Shown one piece after another: positions 53,444 through 61,470 of a DNA stretch of 64,000 nucleotides (within the stretch, counting starts at the first letter, position 1; every line of letters starts with the position of its first letter). Origin of the DNA: Nocardioides houyundeii (GTDB lineage Bacteria; Actinomycetota; Actinomycetes; Propionibacteriales; Nocardioidaceae); NCBI RefSeq assembly GCF_002865585.1, contig NZ_CP025581.1, forward strand, positions 434,001-498,000. The letters run 5' to 3'. The position numbers were made by a program, and so were the translations under genes. The notes below the pieces were generated by a model. That model had not been told where the DNA came from. It saw only the letters and a program-made list of their open reading frames with translations, and ran no database searches.

Positions 53444-55042
53444 TCAGCGGCGCCTGGCTCGCAGCACCGAGTCCCGCACGGTGACCTGCTCGCCGTCGTG
53501 GCCCGTCGCGGCGCGGGGCCGGACGTCGGTGACCTCGACCTCCCACTCGGCCGGGTCGAGCGCGGGCAGCAGGTCCTCGGGGGTGAACAGGAAGCCGTGA
53601 CCACCGTGCCGCAGCCCCGTGGCGTGGTCGTCGGGGTGGTGACCGACCACCAGCAGCGTGCCGCCGGGCGCGACCGCGCCGCCGAGGCGCCGAGTCAGGT
53701 CCACCATGGCGCCGTCGGGCAGGTGCATGAACTGCGAGGTGACCAGGTCCCAGCGCTCCGGGCCCGGGTCGAAGGTGCGGACGTCGAGGTGGCGCCACTC
53801 GATCCGGTCCGCGACCCCGGCGGCGCTGGCGTGCTCGGCGGCCCGGGCCAGCCCGGTGGTGCTGAAGTCCACCCCGGTCACCGACCAGCCGTGCCCGGCG
53901 AGCCACACCGCGTCGGCACCCTCGCCGCACCCGATGTCGAGCGCGCGGCCCGGCGCCAGGGTGGCCGCCTCGGTCTCCAGCTGCGGGTTGACCCGGCCGC
54001 TCCAGATCGACTCCCCGGCGTACCGCTCCTCCCAGGCGGGCTGCTCGAAGAGGCTGGCGCGGTGGGCGGCCACGGCTTCCCGGGTCTCCTCCCCGATCAG
54101 GTCGGCGTTGATCATCGCGCCCGCCCGCAGACCGGCGGCCGCGGACGCGACCACCTGGGCCATCGGGTCGGTCACGTTGCCGGCCACCCAGACCCCCGGC
54201 ACGGTGGTCGCGCCGTGCGGGTCGGCGGTTGGGACGCGGGTCCCCAGCACGTGCTCGCCCAGCTGGAACGGCTCGGGCGCCAACCCCAGCGGGGCGAGGA
54301 AGGCGGCGTTGGCCTCGAACCGCGGCGAGACCACCACGGCCCGGCAGTCGAGCTCCGCGCCGGAGGCCAGGCGCAGGCCGCGGATGGCGTCGTCGACGAC
54401 GAGCACCTCGGTCGGCGCGTCGTCGAGCACCCGGATGCCGCGGGCGACCAGCTGCTCCACCTCGTCGTCACCGGGCTGCGGCGCGCCCTCGGCCAGCACG
54501 ACCACGACGTCGTCGCTGAGCTGGCGGAAGAGCGAGGCCTGGTGCGCGGCCATCACGTTGGTGGCCAGCACCACGATCGGCTGGTCCTGGACCTCCCACC
54601 CGTGGCAGTAGGGGCAGTGCAGCACGTCGCGTCCCCAGCGCTCGGCGAGACCGGGGACCTCGGGCAGCACGTCGGTGGAGCCGGACGCCACCAGCAGTCG
54701 GCGAGCCGTGGTCTCGCGGCCGTCGTCGAGGCGCACCACGAACCCGGTCCCGGCGCCGTCCCAGGGGCGTACGTCGCTCACTCGGGCGGCGGCCACCTCG
54801 ACGCCGTACCGGGCGGCCTCCTCGCGACCGATCGCGGTGAGCTCGGCCGGCGGGGTGCTCTCGCGGCCCAGGTAGTTGTGCACATGACCGGCCGTGGCGT
54901 TGCGCGGAGTCCCGGCGTCGAGGACGAGCACGGAGCGGCGCGAGCGACCCAGGGCCACCGCCCCCGCGAGTCCTGCCGCGCCGCCGCCGACGACGACCAC
55001 GTCGAAGTCCTGACCAGGTGCTGAGGGTGTCTGTCGAGTCAT
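53444..55042 (-). CDS. Fused NAD(P)/FAD oxidoreductase - class I methyltransferase
   Basis: 532 residues from ATG 55042. Residues 1-310 are thioredoxin-reductase-like: FDVVVVGGGAAGLAGAVALGRSRRSVLVLD (FAD), HCPYCHGWEV (C-x-x-C disulfide motif), VVLATNVMAAHQASLF and GVWVAGNVTDPMAQVVASA. Residues about 340-525 are a methyltransferase: ALDIGCGEGADAVWLAGHGWSVTGVDFST and DLVTSQFMHLPDGAMVDL. The FAD part lies where TrxR proteins read CAxC; here C-P-Y-C. Role unknown; the two activities may act on one thiol or metal-containing substrate. Divergent from a small CxxC protein. Confidence 0.9.
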   Translation of the reverse strand: MTRQTPSAPGQDFDVVVVGGGAAGLAGAVALGRSRRSVLVLDAGTPRNATAGHVHNYLGRESTPPAELTAIGREEAARYGVEVAAARVSDVRPWDGAGTGFVVRLDDGRETTARRLLVASGSTDVLPEVPGLAERWGRDVLHCPYCHGWEVQDQPIVVLATNVMAAHQASLFRQLSDDVVVVLAEGAPQPGDDEVEQLVARGIRVLDDAPTEVLVVDDAIRGLRLASGAELDCRAVVVSPRFEANAAFLAPLGLAPEPFQLGEHVLGTRVPTADPHGATTVPGVWVAGNVTDPMAQVVASAAAGLRAGAMINADLIGEETREAVAAHRASLFEQPAWEERYAGESIWSGRVNPQLETEAATLAPGRALDIGCGEGADAVWLAGHGWSVTGVDFSTTGLARAAEHASAAGVADRIEWRHLDVRTFDPGPERWDLVTSQFMHLPDGAMVDLTRRLGGAVAPGGTLLVVGHHPDDHATGLRHGGHGFLFTPEDLLPALDPAEWEVEVTDVRPRAATGHDGEQVTVRDSVLRARRR

Positions 55043-55183
55043 GTCCTCGAGTCTGCGCACCCCGCCGTCGATCGACAAACATCTTTGCCATTCCGGCAAG
55101 GCCGACCGTCGCACGTAGGCTGCTTCCCGGCGGTGCTCTCCGCCGACGACGACACCGACGACGACACCGACGAGGAGCCCGAC

Positions 55184-55486
55184 ATGGTCGCCAGCCGATC
55201 CGCCCGCGAGCGGAAGGCCGCCGTGGAGGCCGGCCCCCTGGCCAAGGTGCGGATCGACCTCGACGACGAGCGGCAGTTCGTCTACAAGGTCGCCTGCACC
55301 ACCTGCACCGGCAAGGGTGAGCGCAGCTGGTCGACGTACCGTCCCGGGGAGGACAACGGCTACATGGCGGCGATGGACCGCTGGATCTTCCACCTCGACG
55401 AGAAGCATCCCGGCACCGAGGCGCCGTGCCTGGCCTACCGTGCCGAGGCCCAGCAGCGGCTGCACGAGCGCCGCGAGGGCGACTGA
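55184..55486 (+). CDS. Small cytosolic protein with CxxC, unknown function
   Basis: 100 residues. YKVACTTCTGKGERSW contains a C-x-x-C pair near residues 41-44, and a third Cys lies near residue 84. No known domain; it may bind a metal. GAGGAG lies just upstream of ATG 55184, and the upstream leader contains GACGACACC repeats. Divergent from the fused oxidoreductase-methyltransferase, so they may share regulation. Confidence 0.65.
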   Translation: MVASRSARERKAAVEAGPLAKVRIDLDDERQFVYKVACTTCTGKGERSWSTYRPGEDNGYMAAMDRWIFHLDEKHPGTEAPCLAYRAEAQQRLHERREGD

Positions 55487-55505
55487 GCCGCGAGGCCCAC
55501 CGCCG

Positions 55506-55524
55506 GGTTCAGGCTGGGTTCAGG
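55506..55524 (+). promoter_or_regulatory. Direct repeat box before the response regulator
   Basis: Two GGTTCAGG copies start 11 bases apart (55506 and 55517), the spacing used by OmpR/PhoB-type regulators. The same TTCAGG repeats occur before the PepSY gene at 57711-57736. Likely site of the response regulator encoded at 55575. Confidence 0.6.
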
Positions 55525-55574
55525 TGTCGTGCGGTGGGATGGGCGAGACTGGTCCTGAACCCCGGGAGGCTGCG

Positions 55575-56252
55575 ATGCGCGTGCTGGTCGTCGACGACGA
55601 GAGACGGCTCGCCCGTTCCCTGAAGGTGGGCCTCGAGGCCGAGGGCTTCGCCGTGGACGTCGCGCACGACGGCACCGACGGGCTGTGGCTGGCGCGGGAG
55701 AACGACTACGACGCGATCGTGCTCGACCTGATGCTGCCGGGGATCAACGGCTACAAGGTCTGCGAGACCCTGCGCGCGGAGCAGGACTGGACCCCGATCC
55801 TGATGCTCACCGCCAAGGACGGCGAGTGGGACCAGGTCGAAGGGCTGGACACCGGCGCCGACGACTACCTGACCAAGCCCTTCTCCTTCCCCGTCCTGGT
55901 GGCCCGGCTGCGCGCGGTGGCGCGCCGCGGCGCCCGGGAGCGCCCCACCCAGCTGGAGGTCGGGGACATCACGATCGACCCTGCCGCCCGGCGCGTGTGG
56001 CGGGGGGAGAAGGAGATCGAGCTGACCGCGCGCGAGTTCTCGCTCCTGGCCTTCCTGGGGCGGCACGCCGGCGACGTGGTCTCCAAGCGACAGATCCTCG
56101 ACGCGGTGTGGGACCTCGACTTCGAGGGCGACCCCAACATCGTCGAGGTCTACGTCCGGCACCTGCGCAACAAGCTCGACCGTCCGTTCGGGCGCGAGGG
56201 CATCCAGACGGTCCGGGGCGCGGGCTACCGGTTGGCGAGCAACGGTGGCTGA
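55575..56252 (+). CDS. OmpR/PhoB-family response regulator
   Basis: 225 residues. Receiver domain with MRVLVVDDERRLARSL (acidic pocket), the phospho-acceptor Asp in DAIVLDLMLPGINGY near residue 51, LMLTAKDG and the conserved Lys in DDYLTKPFSFP near residue 100. Winged-helix DNA-binding domain: IELTAREFSLLAFLGRHAGDVVSKRQILDAVWD, then the EVYVRHLRNKLD recognition helix and IQTVRGAGYRL. Overlaps the histidine kinase by 8 bases. The TTCAGG direct repeats upstream of this gene and of the PepSY gene point to autoregulation. Confidence 0.94.
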   Translation: MRVLVVDDERRLARSLKVGLEAEGFAVDVAHDGTDGLWLARENDYDAIVLDLMLPGINGYKVCETLRAEQDWTPILMLTAKDGEWDQVEGLDTGADDYLTKPFSFPVLVARLRAVARRGARERPTQLEVGDITIDPAARRVWRGEKEIELTAREFSLLAFLGRHAGDVVSKRQILDAVWDLDFEGDPNIVEVYVRHLRNKLDRPFGREGIQTVRGAGYRLASNGG

Positions 56253-57687
56253 CCGGGCTGCCGGCGCCCGGTCGCTGCGCGCCTCGGTGCGGCTGCGCAC
56301 CACGGCCGCCGCGGTGGTGGTGGTCGCCCTCGCGCTGCTCGTGGGCACGTTCGTGCTGCTGGCACTGGTGAAGGACTCGCTGCGCGACGGCGTGGAGACC
56401 ACAGCCGAGCAGCGGGTCTCCTCCCTGATCGACCAGATCGAGACCTCGGGGCTACCGGCTCCCGGTGCCGGCGACGGGCGCGGGCGCGGCGGACCGGGCG
56501 GCCCCGGTGATCCCGGTGGTCCCGGCGATGACGGTCCCGACGGCGAGCTGGACGACGACCTCGACGATCCCGAGGAGCCGGACGAGCTGGTGTGGCAGGT
56601 GATCGATGCCTCGGGCTCGGTGGTCAGGTCCTCGGAACCGCTGGAGGGCTCGCTGCCCACCGAGGACACCGACGAGGTGCACCTGCCCGGAGCGGGCCCG
56701 CCGTACCTGGTGGTGGCGGGCGTGGCGCGCACGGAGGGGCGGGAGTACGCGGTCGCGGTGGCCGCCTCGTTGGAGGGGGTGGAGGAGTCCGCGGAGGCGC
56801 TGGTGGGGCCGCTGCTGGTCGGGCTGCCGCTGCTGCTGCTCCTGGTCGGGGGCACCACCTGGGTGGTGGCGACCCGGGCGCTGGCGCCGGTGGAGCGCAT
56901 CCGCCGGGAGGTGGAGCAGATCACCGGCGACCGGCTGGACCGTCGGGTCCCCGTGCCCGCCTCGCGCGACGAGATCCATCGCCTGGCCCAGACCATGAAC
57001 TCGATGCTCGGCCGGTTGGAGAGCTCCCGGCACCGACAGCAGCAGTTCGTCGCCGACGCCTCCCACGAGCTGCGCTCGCCGTTGGCCAGCATCCGGCAGA
57101 CCGCCGAGGTGGCGCAGACCCACCCGGGGGCCCTGCCCGAGGGCGAGCTCGCCGAGGCGGTGCTGGAGGACTCGCTGCGCATGCAGCGGCTGGTGGAGCA
57201 GCTGCTGCTGCTCTCCCGCGCGGACGAGGGGGCCGTGGTGCGGACGCACCAGGAGGTCGATCTCGACGACCTGGCCCTGACCGAGGCCCGCCGGGTACGC
57301 CGTGCCGGGCTGGACGTCGACACCACCGGCGTCGGCGCCGGTCGGGTGCTGGGCGACCGGACCTCGCTCGGCCAGGTGGTGCGCAACCTGGTCGAGAACG
57401 CCGCCCGGCACGCCGAGAAGACCCTCGCGGTCTCCGTCCGCGAGAGCGCCGGCGCGGTCGAGCTGAGCGTCGAGGACGACGGGCCCGGGATCCCCGAGGC
57501 CGACCGGGAACGGGTCTTCGAGCGGTTCGTGCGCCTGGACGAGGCCCGCACCCGGGACGCGGGCGGCAGCGGCCTGGGCCTGGCGATCGTCCGGGAGATC
57601 GTCACCGCGCTGGGTGGCAGCGTCCGGGTGGACTCCTCGCCGCTGGGCGGCGCCCGGTTCGTGGTCCGGCTGCCGGCTGCCCCCTAG
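56245..57687 (+). CDS. Sensor histidine kinase
   Basis: 480 residues, GTG start. Two membrane segments (about 18-40 and 188-212) enclose an extracellular region with a Gly/Pro/Asp-rich stretch (about 70-115). A HAMP domain follows the second segment (ALAPVERIRREVEQI). The H-box QFVADASHELRSPLASIRQTAEV with His near residue 274 and the ATP-binding boxes NLVENAARHA (N), DDGPGIPEADRERVFERF (G1/F) and GSGLGLAIV (G2) are intact. The acidic extracellular region could bind cations. Confidence 0.94.
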   Translation: MADRAAGARSLRASVRLRTTAAAVVVVALALLVGTFVLLALVKDSLRDGVETTAEQRVSSLIDQIETSGLPAPGAGDGRGRGGPGGPGDPGGPGDDGPDGELDDDLDDPEEPDELVWQVIDASGSVVRSSEPLEGSLPTEDTDEVHLPGAGPPYLVVAGVARTEGREYAVAVAASLEGVEESAEALVGPLLVGLPLLLLLVGGTTWVVATRALAPVERIRREVEQITGDRLDRRVPVPASRDEIHRLAQTMNSMLGRLESSRHRQQQFVADASHELRSPLASIRQTAEVAQTHPGALPEGELAEAVLEDSLRMQRLVEQLLLLSRADEGAVVRTHQEVDLDDLALTEARRVRRAGLDVDTTGVGAGRVLGDRTSLGQVVRNLVENAARHAEKTLAVSVRESAGAVELSVEDDGPGIPEADRERVFERFVRLDEARTRDAGGSGLGLAIVREIVTALGGSVRVDSSPLGGARFVVRLPAAP

Positions 57688-57710
57688 GGCCGACCCAACC
57701 TGAACGCCCC

Positions 57711-57736
57711 TTCAGGTGCCTTCAGGTTGGCTTCAG
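57711..57736 (+). promoter_or_regulatory. TTCAGG direct repeats before the PepSY gene
   Basis: TTCAGG at 57711 and 57721 and TTCAG at 57732, spaced 10-11 bases apart, matching the repeats before the response regulator. An inverted CCTGAA copy lies at about 57699-57704. Confidence 0.6.
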
Positions 57737-57803
57737 CGACCTCGTCGCATGCTGGATCCATACCTGGTCCGGAGCCCCGGACGAGCACGAGAAGGGAGAC
57801 AGC

Positions 57804-58553
57804 ATGAACACCGAGAAGCTTCGCACCAAGCGCGTCATCATCCCCGCCGTCGGGGTGCTCGCCGCCGCCGTCATCGGAGGAACCGCCTGGGCGGCCACGT
57901 CCAACGACGACGTGGACGGCTCCGAGCGCGACCGCGTCGCGGAGGCCGCCGTCCAGGCGGTTGGTGGCACGGCGGTCGACGTGGAGACCAGCGACGACCC
58001 GGGCGAGGCCTACGAGGTCGAGGTCGAGCTGGAGGACGGCACCGAGGTCACCGTGGCCCTGGACGACGACCTCAAGGTCGTCGACGTCGAGCGTGACGAC
58101 ATGGACGACGCCGACGGTCGGGACGGGCAGTTCCCCGGCCACGGCCCCGAGGACGGCTACGGCCCCGACGGTGACCGGCCCGACAGTGACCGGCCCGACG
58201 GCGACGAGAGCACCGGACCCGGCGCCGGGCCCCACGACGACGACGGCCACGGTCCGCGCGGCGACGACTTCGGTCGCGGCGACGACAGCCGGGACGACAG
58301 CCGGGACGACAGCCGGGACGACGACCGGGCGCTGAGCGACTCCGAGCGCAAGGCGGCCGAGAAGGCGGCCCTGGCCGCGGTCGACGGTGGCACGGTGCTC
58401 TCCGTCGAGCGCGAGGACGGCCCCGGCGCGGAGGCCTACGAGGTCGAGGTCCGCGACTCCAAGGGTGCCGTCTGGGAGGTGGAGCTGGACACCGACCACA
58501 AGGTGCTGCACAAGCACCAGCACGAGCTGTCCGGCAAGAAGGCCGACTCCTGA
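57804..58553 (+). CDS. Secreted PepSY-domain protein with acidic repeats
   Basis: 249 residues. An N-terminal membrane anchor or signal (RVIIPAVGVLAAAVIGGTAWA) is followed by two PepSY-like domains (about 38-95: AVQAVGGTAVDVETSD, YEVEVELEDGTEVTVALDDDLKVV; and about 185-240: ALAAVDGGTVLSVERED, YEVEVRDSKGAVWEVELD). The linker is Asp/Gly/Pro/Arg-rich and contains three 12-base repeats encoding DSRD units. PepSY domains inhibit proteases or bind at the membrane. It is likely the main target of the preceding two-component system. AAGGGAG precedes the ATG. Confidence 0.85.
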   Translation: MNTEKLRTKRVIIPAVGVLAAAVIGGTAWAATSNDDVDGSERDRVAEAAVQAVGGTAVDVETSDDPGEAYEVEVELEDGTEVTVALDDDLKVVDVERDDMDDADGRDGQFPGHGPEDGYGPDGDRPDSDRPDGDESTGPGAGPHDDDGHGPRGDDFGRGDDSRDDSRDDSRDDDRALSDSERKAAEKAALAAVDGGTVLSVEREDGPGAEAYEVEVRDSKGAVWEVELDTDHKVLHKHQHELSGKKADS

Positions 58554-58601
58554 GCGGTGCGGCGAGGGGCCGACCAGGAGCCCCGCCGCAAGGACGAACC
58601 C

Positions 58602-58637
58602 CGCGAACCCCGTGGACCCCGAGGTCCGCGGGGTTCG
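58602..58637. terminator. Bidirectional hairpin between PepSY and GH81 genes
   Basis: A 16-bp near-perfect stem (GCGAACCCCGTGGACC with its complement, one G-T pair) and a 4-base CCGA loop. It separates two convergent genes. T-tracts are absent, as is usual for high-GC actinobacterial terminators. Confidence 0.65.
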
Positions 58638-58690
58638 CTGCGTTCCGCGTCTCGGACGGGACGTGCGGGACGTGCGGGGCCGAGGCCCGG

Positions 58691-60739
58691 TCAGCGTCGG
58701 GACATCGCGAACGCGATCAGATAGGTGCGGCTGACCGCGTCGTCGATCGCCTGGTCGGGACGCACTCGGGCGGCGGAGAGCGCAGCGTCGGCCTCGGCGT
58801 CGCCGGCGAGTGCGGAGTACATCAGGACGTAGTCCGACAGCGGTCCTTCGAAGCCGTCCACCTCCGCCACGGCCGCCCGGATGCGGGCCGGGTCGCCGGC
58901 GAGGTAGCCCGACGACGGGCTCATCGGGATGAGCTGGATGCCCAGGATCGCCGACGGCTCGGGGGAGAACCAGGTCGCGTAGTCGCGCTTGCCGCCCCAG
59001 CTGATCCCGAAGACCTGGTGCTCGAAGCCGGTCGGAAGGTCGGGCTGCGTCCAGTACGCCCGGGCGCTCGCCGCCTCGGACGACAGCAGCCAGGCCGCCT
59101 GCGTGGCGAGGGCGTCGTCGCCCGTGGCGTCCGCCCACAGCGCGAGCCCGGCCCACGCGGTGACCGCCTCCGAGCTCGACTCCTGGTTGTTGCCGTCGGC
59201 GAAGGGGGCCGTGCCGGAGGCCCAGGAATGGCCTGCGTAGACGTCGAAGACCCGCAGTCGCGGCGTCAGCCCGGTGTCCTCGCCGCCGGCGATGTCGGCC
59301 GCCAGCAGGTCCATCACCGGACGCAGCCGGGCCACCACGGACGGGTCGTGGGCGGCGAGCACACCGGCGGCGTAGAGGAAGTAGCCGTAGTGGAAGTGGT
59401 GGTCGTTGAACTCCTCGGAGCCGAAGGCGGGCGCCAGACCGACCACGCCGCGCCAGGCGGGGTCGTGGACGAAGCACTGCGTGGTGCGCTCCTCGCAGCC
59501 CGCCGGCTCCGCCCACCGCTGCAGGGTCGTGGTGAGGGCCCGCCGTGCCGCCTCCTCCGCGTCGGCCGCGCCGACCTGCGAGGCGATGTCCAGCAGCTGG
59601 GCCTGCCGGTAGAGCCACTTCCCGCCGAAGTAGGTGTCCTCGGGAGCGGGCTCCGACGCGGCGACGTCGGCGGCGACCTGCTCGGCCAGCTCGGCGCGCT
59701 CGGCCGCGTCCAGCCGCGACAGGTCCAGTCCGGCGGTGGCCGGCCGTCGCGGCACCGACCAGGTCAGCGCCGGCCCCCGGCACAGCGCCAGCTGGCCGTA
59801 CACGCTGGGGAAGGTCCCCAGGTCGCAGGTCACCTCCTCGGACAGTCCCGCGGCCTGGGAGGGCAGGACGACGAACGCGGTATCGGTGCCGGCGTCGGTG
59901 CCGCTGTACGACAGCGAGGTCGTCACCTCATCCTGTCCCACGGAGTACGTCGTCGCTGTTGCGGTGAGCGGAGCGGCGAACCGAGCGAGCGTGGCTGCGT
60001 CCTGCCCCCGCGGGACGGGGAAGAAGGTGGCGCTCCCGCCCTCCTCGAGATCGATGGCGCGGCCCGCCACCCGGCCGCTGCGGACGGCCAGGCCCCAGGT
60101 GCCGGTGGGCGTCACCGCGGTCCACCCGTCGTGGTCACCGGACCAGCTCACCGAGGTGGTCAGCCGCTCGGCGCGCACCGCGACGTGGCTGACGAAGGGT
60201 GACCCCTCGGCGACCACCGTGCGGCCGGTCTCCTGCTCGTCCTGGTCCCGCCCGCTGACCGTGACGGAGGCGTCGTCGTACGCCGTGACCACCTGGTCGG
60301 CGACCCCCTCGATCCGCACGCTGAGGTCCTCCTGGTGGCTGCCCACCACCGCGGCGGCCGAGGTGACCACCTGCGGCAGCCCGAACCCGAAGCCGCGGGG
60401 GCCGAGGGTGAAGGCCAGGGGGAGGGGGAACACCGGCTGCGGCTCGTCGCCGAAGACCAGGCCGGAGAACCAGCGGTTGGTGGGCGGGGTGAGACCGTCG
60501 GCGAGCCGGTGCGGCGGCATCGGGGCCACGGTGCGCCGGGGCAGCGCCTCGGCGAGCGGGACGACGGTCGGGGCGGGGAGCGCCCAGGGCGCGTCGAGGG
60601 GCGGGTCGGTGGCCGAGTCGATCGAGCCCCTCGCCTCCGCGTCCGCCGGTGACGTCCCCGGGCCGGCGTCCCGGCAGGCGCTGACCGGGCAGAGCAGCCC
60701 GAGTGCCAGCGCGGCGCCGAGCACGCCCCGGACGGTCAC
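58691..60739 (-). CDS. GH81 endo-beta-1,3-glucanase lipoprotein
   Basis: 682 residues, GTG start, lipobox CPVSAC (Cys about 22). The GH81 wording is strong: PTNRWFSGLVFG near the N-terminus, DTYFGGKWLYRQAQLLDIA, FNDHHFHYGYFLYAAGVLAAHDP near residues 440-462, and GHSWASGTAPFADGNNQESSSEAV near 505-528. The last holds the acidic catalytic residues. It hydrolyses beta-1,3-glucan (laminarin, curdlan). Its start overlaps the stop of the HlyD-like gene, so it is made with the synthase genes and may trim or release the polymer. Confidence 0.9.
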   Translation of the reverse strand: MTVRGVLGAALALGLLCPVSACRDAGPGTSPADAEARGSIDSATDPPLDAPWALPAPTVVPLAEALPRRTVAPMPPHRLADGLTPPTNRWFSGLVFGDEPQPVFPLPLAFTLGPRGFGFGLPQVVTSAAAVVGSHQEDLSVRIEGVADQVVTAYDDASVTVSGRDQDEQETGRTVVAEGSPFVSHVAVRAERLTTSVSWSGDHDGWTAVTPTGTWGLAVRSGRVAGRAIDLEEGGSATFFPVPRGQDAATLARFAAPLTATATTYSVGQDEVTTSLSYSGTDAGTDTAFVVLPSQAAGLSEEVTCDLGTFPSVYGQLALCRGPALTWSVPRRPATAGLDLSRLDAAERAELAEQVAADVAASEPAPEDTYFGGKWLYRQAQLLDIASQVGAADAEEAARRALTTTLQRWAEPAGCEERTTQCFVHDPAWRGVVGLAPAFGSEEFNDHHFHYGYFLYAAGVLAAHDPSVVARLRPVMDLLAADIAGGEDTGLTPRLRVFDVYAGHSWASGTAPFADGNNQESSSEAVTAWAGLALWADATGDDALATQAAWLLSSEAASARAYWTQPDLPTGFEHQVFGISWGGKRDYATWFSPEPSAILGIQLIPMSPSSGYLAGDPARIRAAVAEVDGFEGPLSDYVLMYSALAGDAEADAALSAARVRPDQAIDDAVSRTYLIAFAMSRR

Positions 60740-61470
60740 CGCACGCCCACCCGGTGGAGGAACTGCACGAGGCTGTCCGTGGGGCCCGCGAGGATGCCGG
60801 AGTCGGCGAGCGTCAGCGTGACCGAGACCGGGCTCCCCGGCTGGTTCAGCGAGGCCAGGCTCTCGGACTCCAGGCGCGGCACGGCGAGCTCGACCGTGGT
60901 CACCGCGACCCCCTCGGAGGTCTGCACCGAGACGTCGGAGACCGTCCCCGGCATCCGGCTGCGCGAGGGCAGCTCGACCTGCGCCTCGCCCCCGATGCGG
61001 ATCCGCCCGTACTGCTCGGGCGTGAGCCGGAACTGCGCGGTGACGTACTGCGTGCCGCCATCGGTGATCGTGGCCATCTCGCCCGCGGCCAGGAAGGTGC
61101 CCCGCTCCGCCCTGAGGTCGGTCAGGGTGCCGGCCATCGGGGCCAGGAAGGTCACGCGGCCATGCCTGGCGTCGACCTCGTAGGCCCGCGTGGAGATGGA
61201 CTGGAGGCCGTTGGAGAGGTCGCGCTTGAGGCTCAACGACGAGATCGTGAACAGCTCCTGGCCCAGCTCGACCTCGTCACCCTTCTCGGCGTACTGCTCC
61301 ACCACGACCCCGCCGTACTCCGAGCCGATCGTGGACAGCTCCGCCCCGACCTGGGCGTTGCTGCTGAACGCCTGCCGTGAGCGCTGGTTGACCACCAGGG
61401 TGAGCGCGGCGACCACGCCCACCACCAGCAGCAGTCCGCACCAGAGCCGGAGCCGGTTGCGCCACGTCAT
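60736..61470 (-). CDS. HlyD-like membrane fusion protein
   Basis: 244 residues. One N-terminal membrane helix (LWCGLLLVVGVVAALTLVV), then the periplasmic-adaptor pattern with a lipoyl-like segment (STIGSEYGGVVVEQYAEKGDEVELGQELFTISS), a short helical hairpin and the beta-barrel (ITDGGTQYVTAQFRLTPEQYGRIRIGGEAQVELPS). It resembles the partner (BgsB) of beta-glucan synthase BgsA. Overlaps by four bases both the synthase gene and the glucanase gene. Probably links the synthase to the outside. Confidence 0.88.
   Translation of the reverse strand: MTWRNRLRLWCGLLLVVGVVAALTLVVNQRSRQAFSSNAQVGAELSTIGSEYGGVVVEQYAEKGDEVELGQELFTISSLSLKRDLSNGLQSISTRAYEVDARHGRVTFLAPMAGTLTDLRAERGTFLAAGEMATITDGGTQYVTAQFRLTPEQYGRIRIGGEAQVELPSRSRMPGTVSDVSVQTSEGVAVTTVELAVPRLESESLASLNQPGSPVSVTLTLADSGILAGPTDSLVQFLHRVGVR

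Noticed and set aside
55141..55180. GAC-rich repeats as a coding extension of the small CxxC protein
   Set aside because: The extension has no ribosome-binding site; GAGGAG stands directly before ATG 55184.
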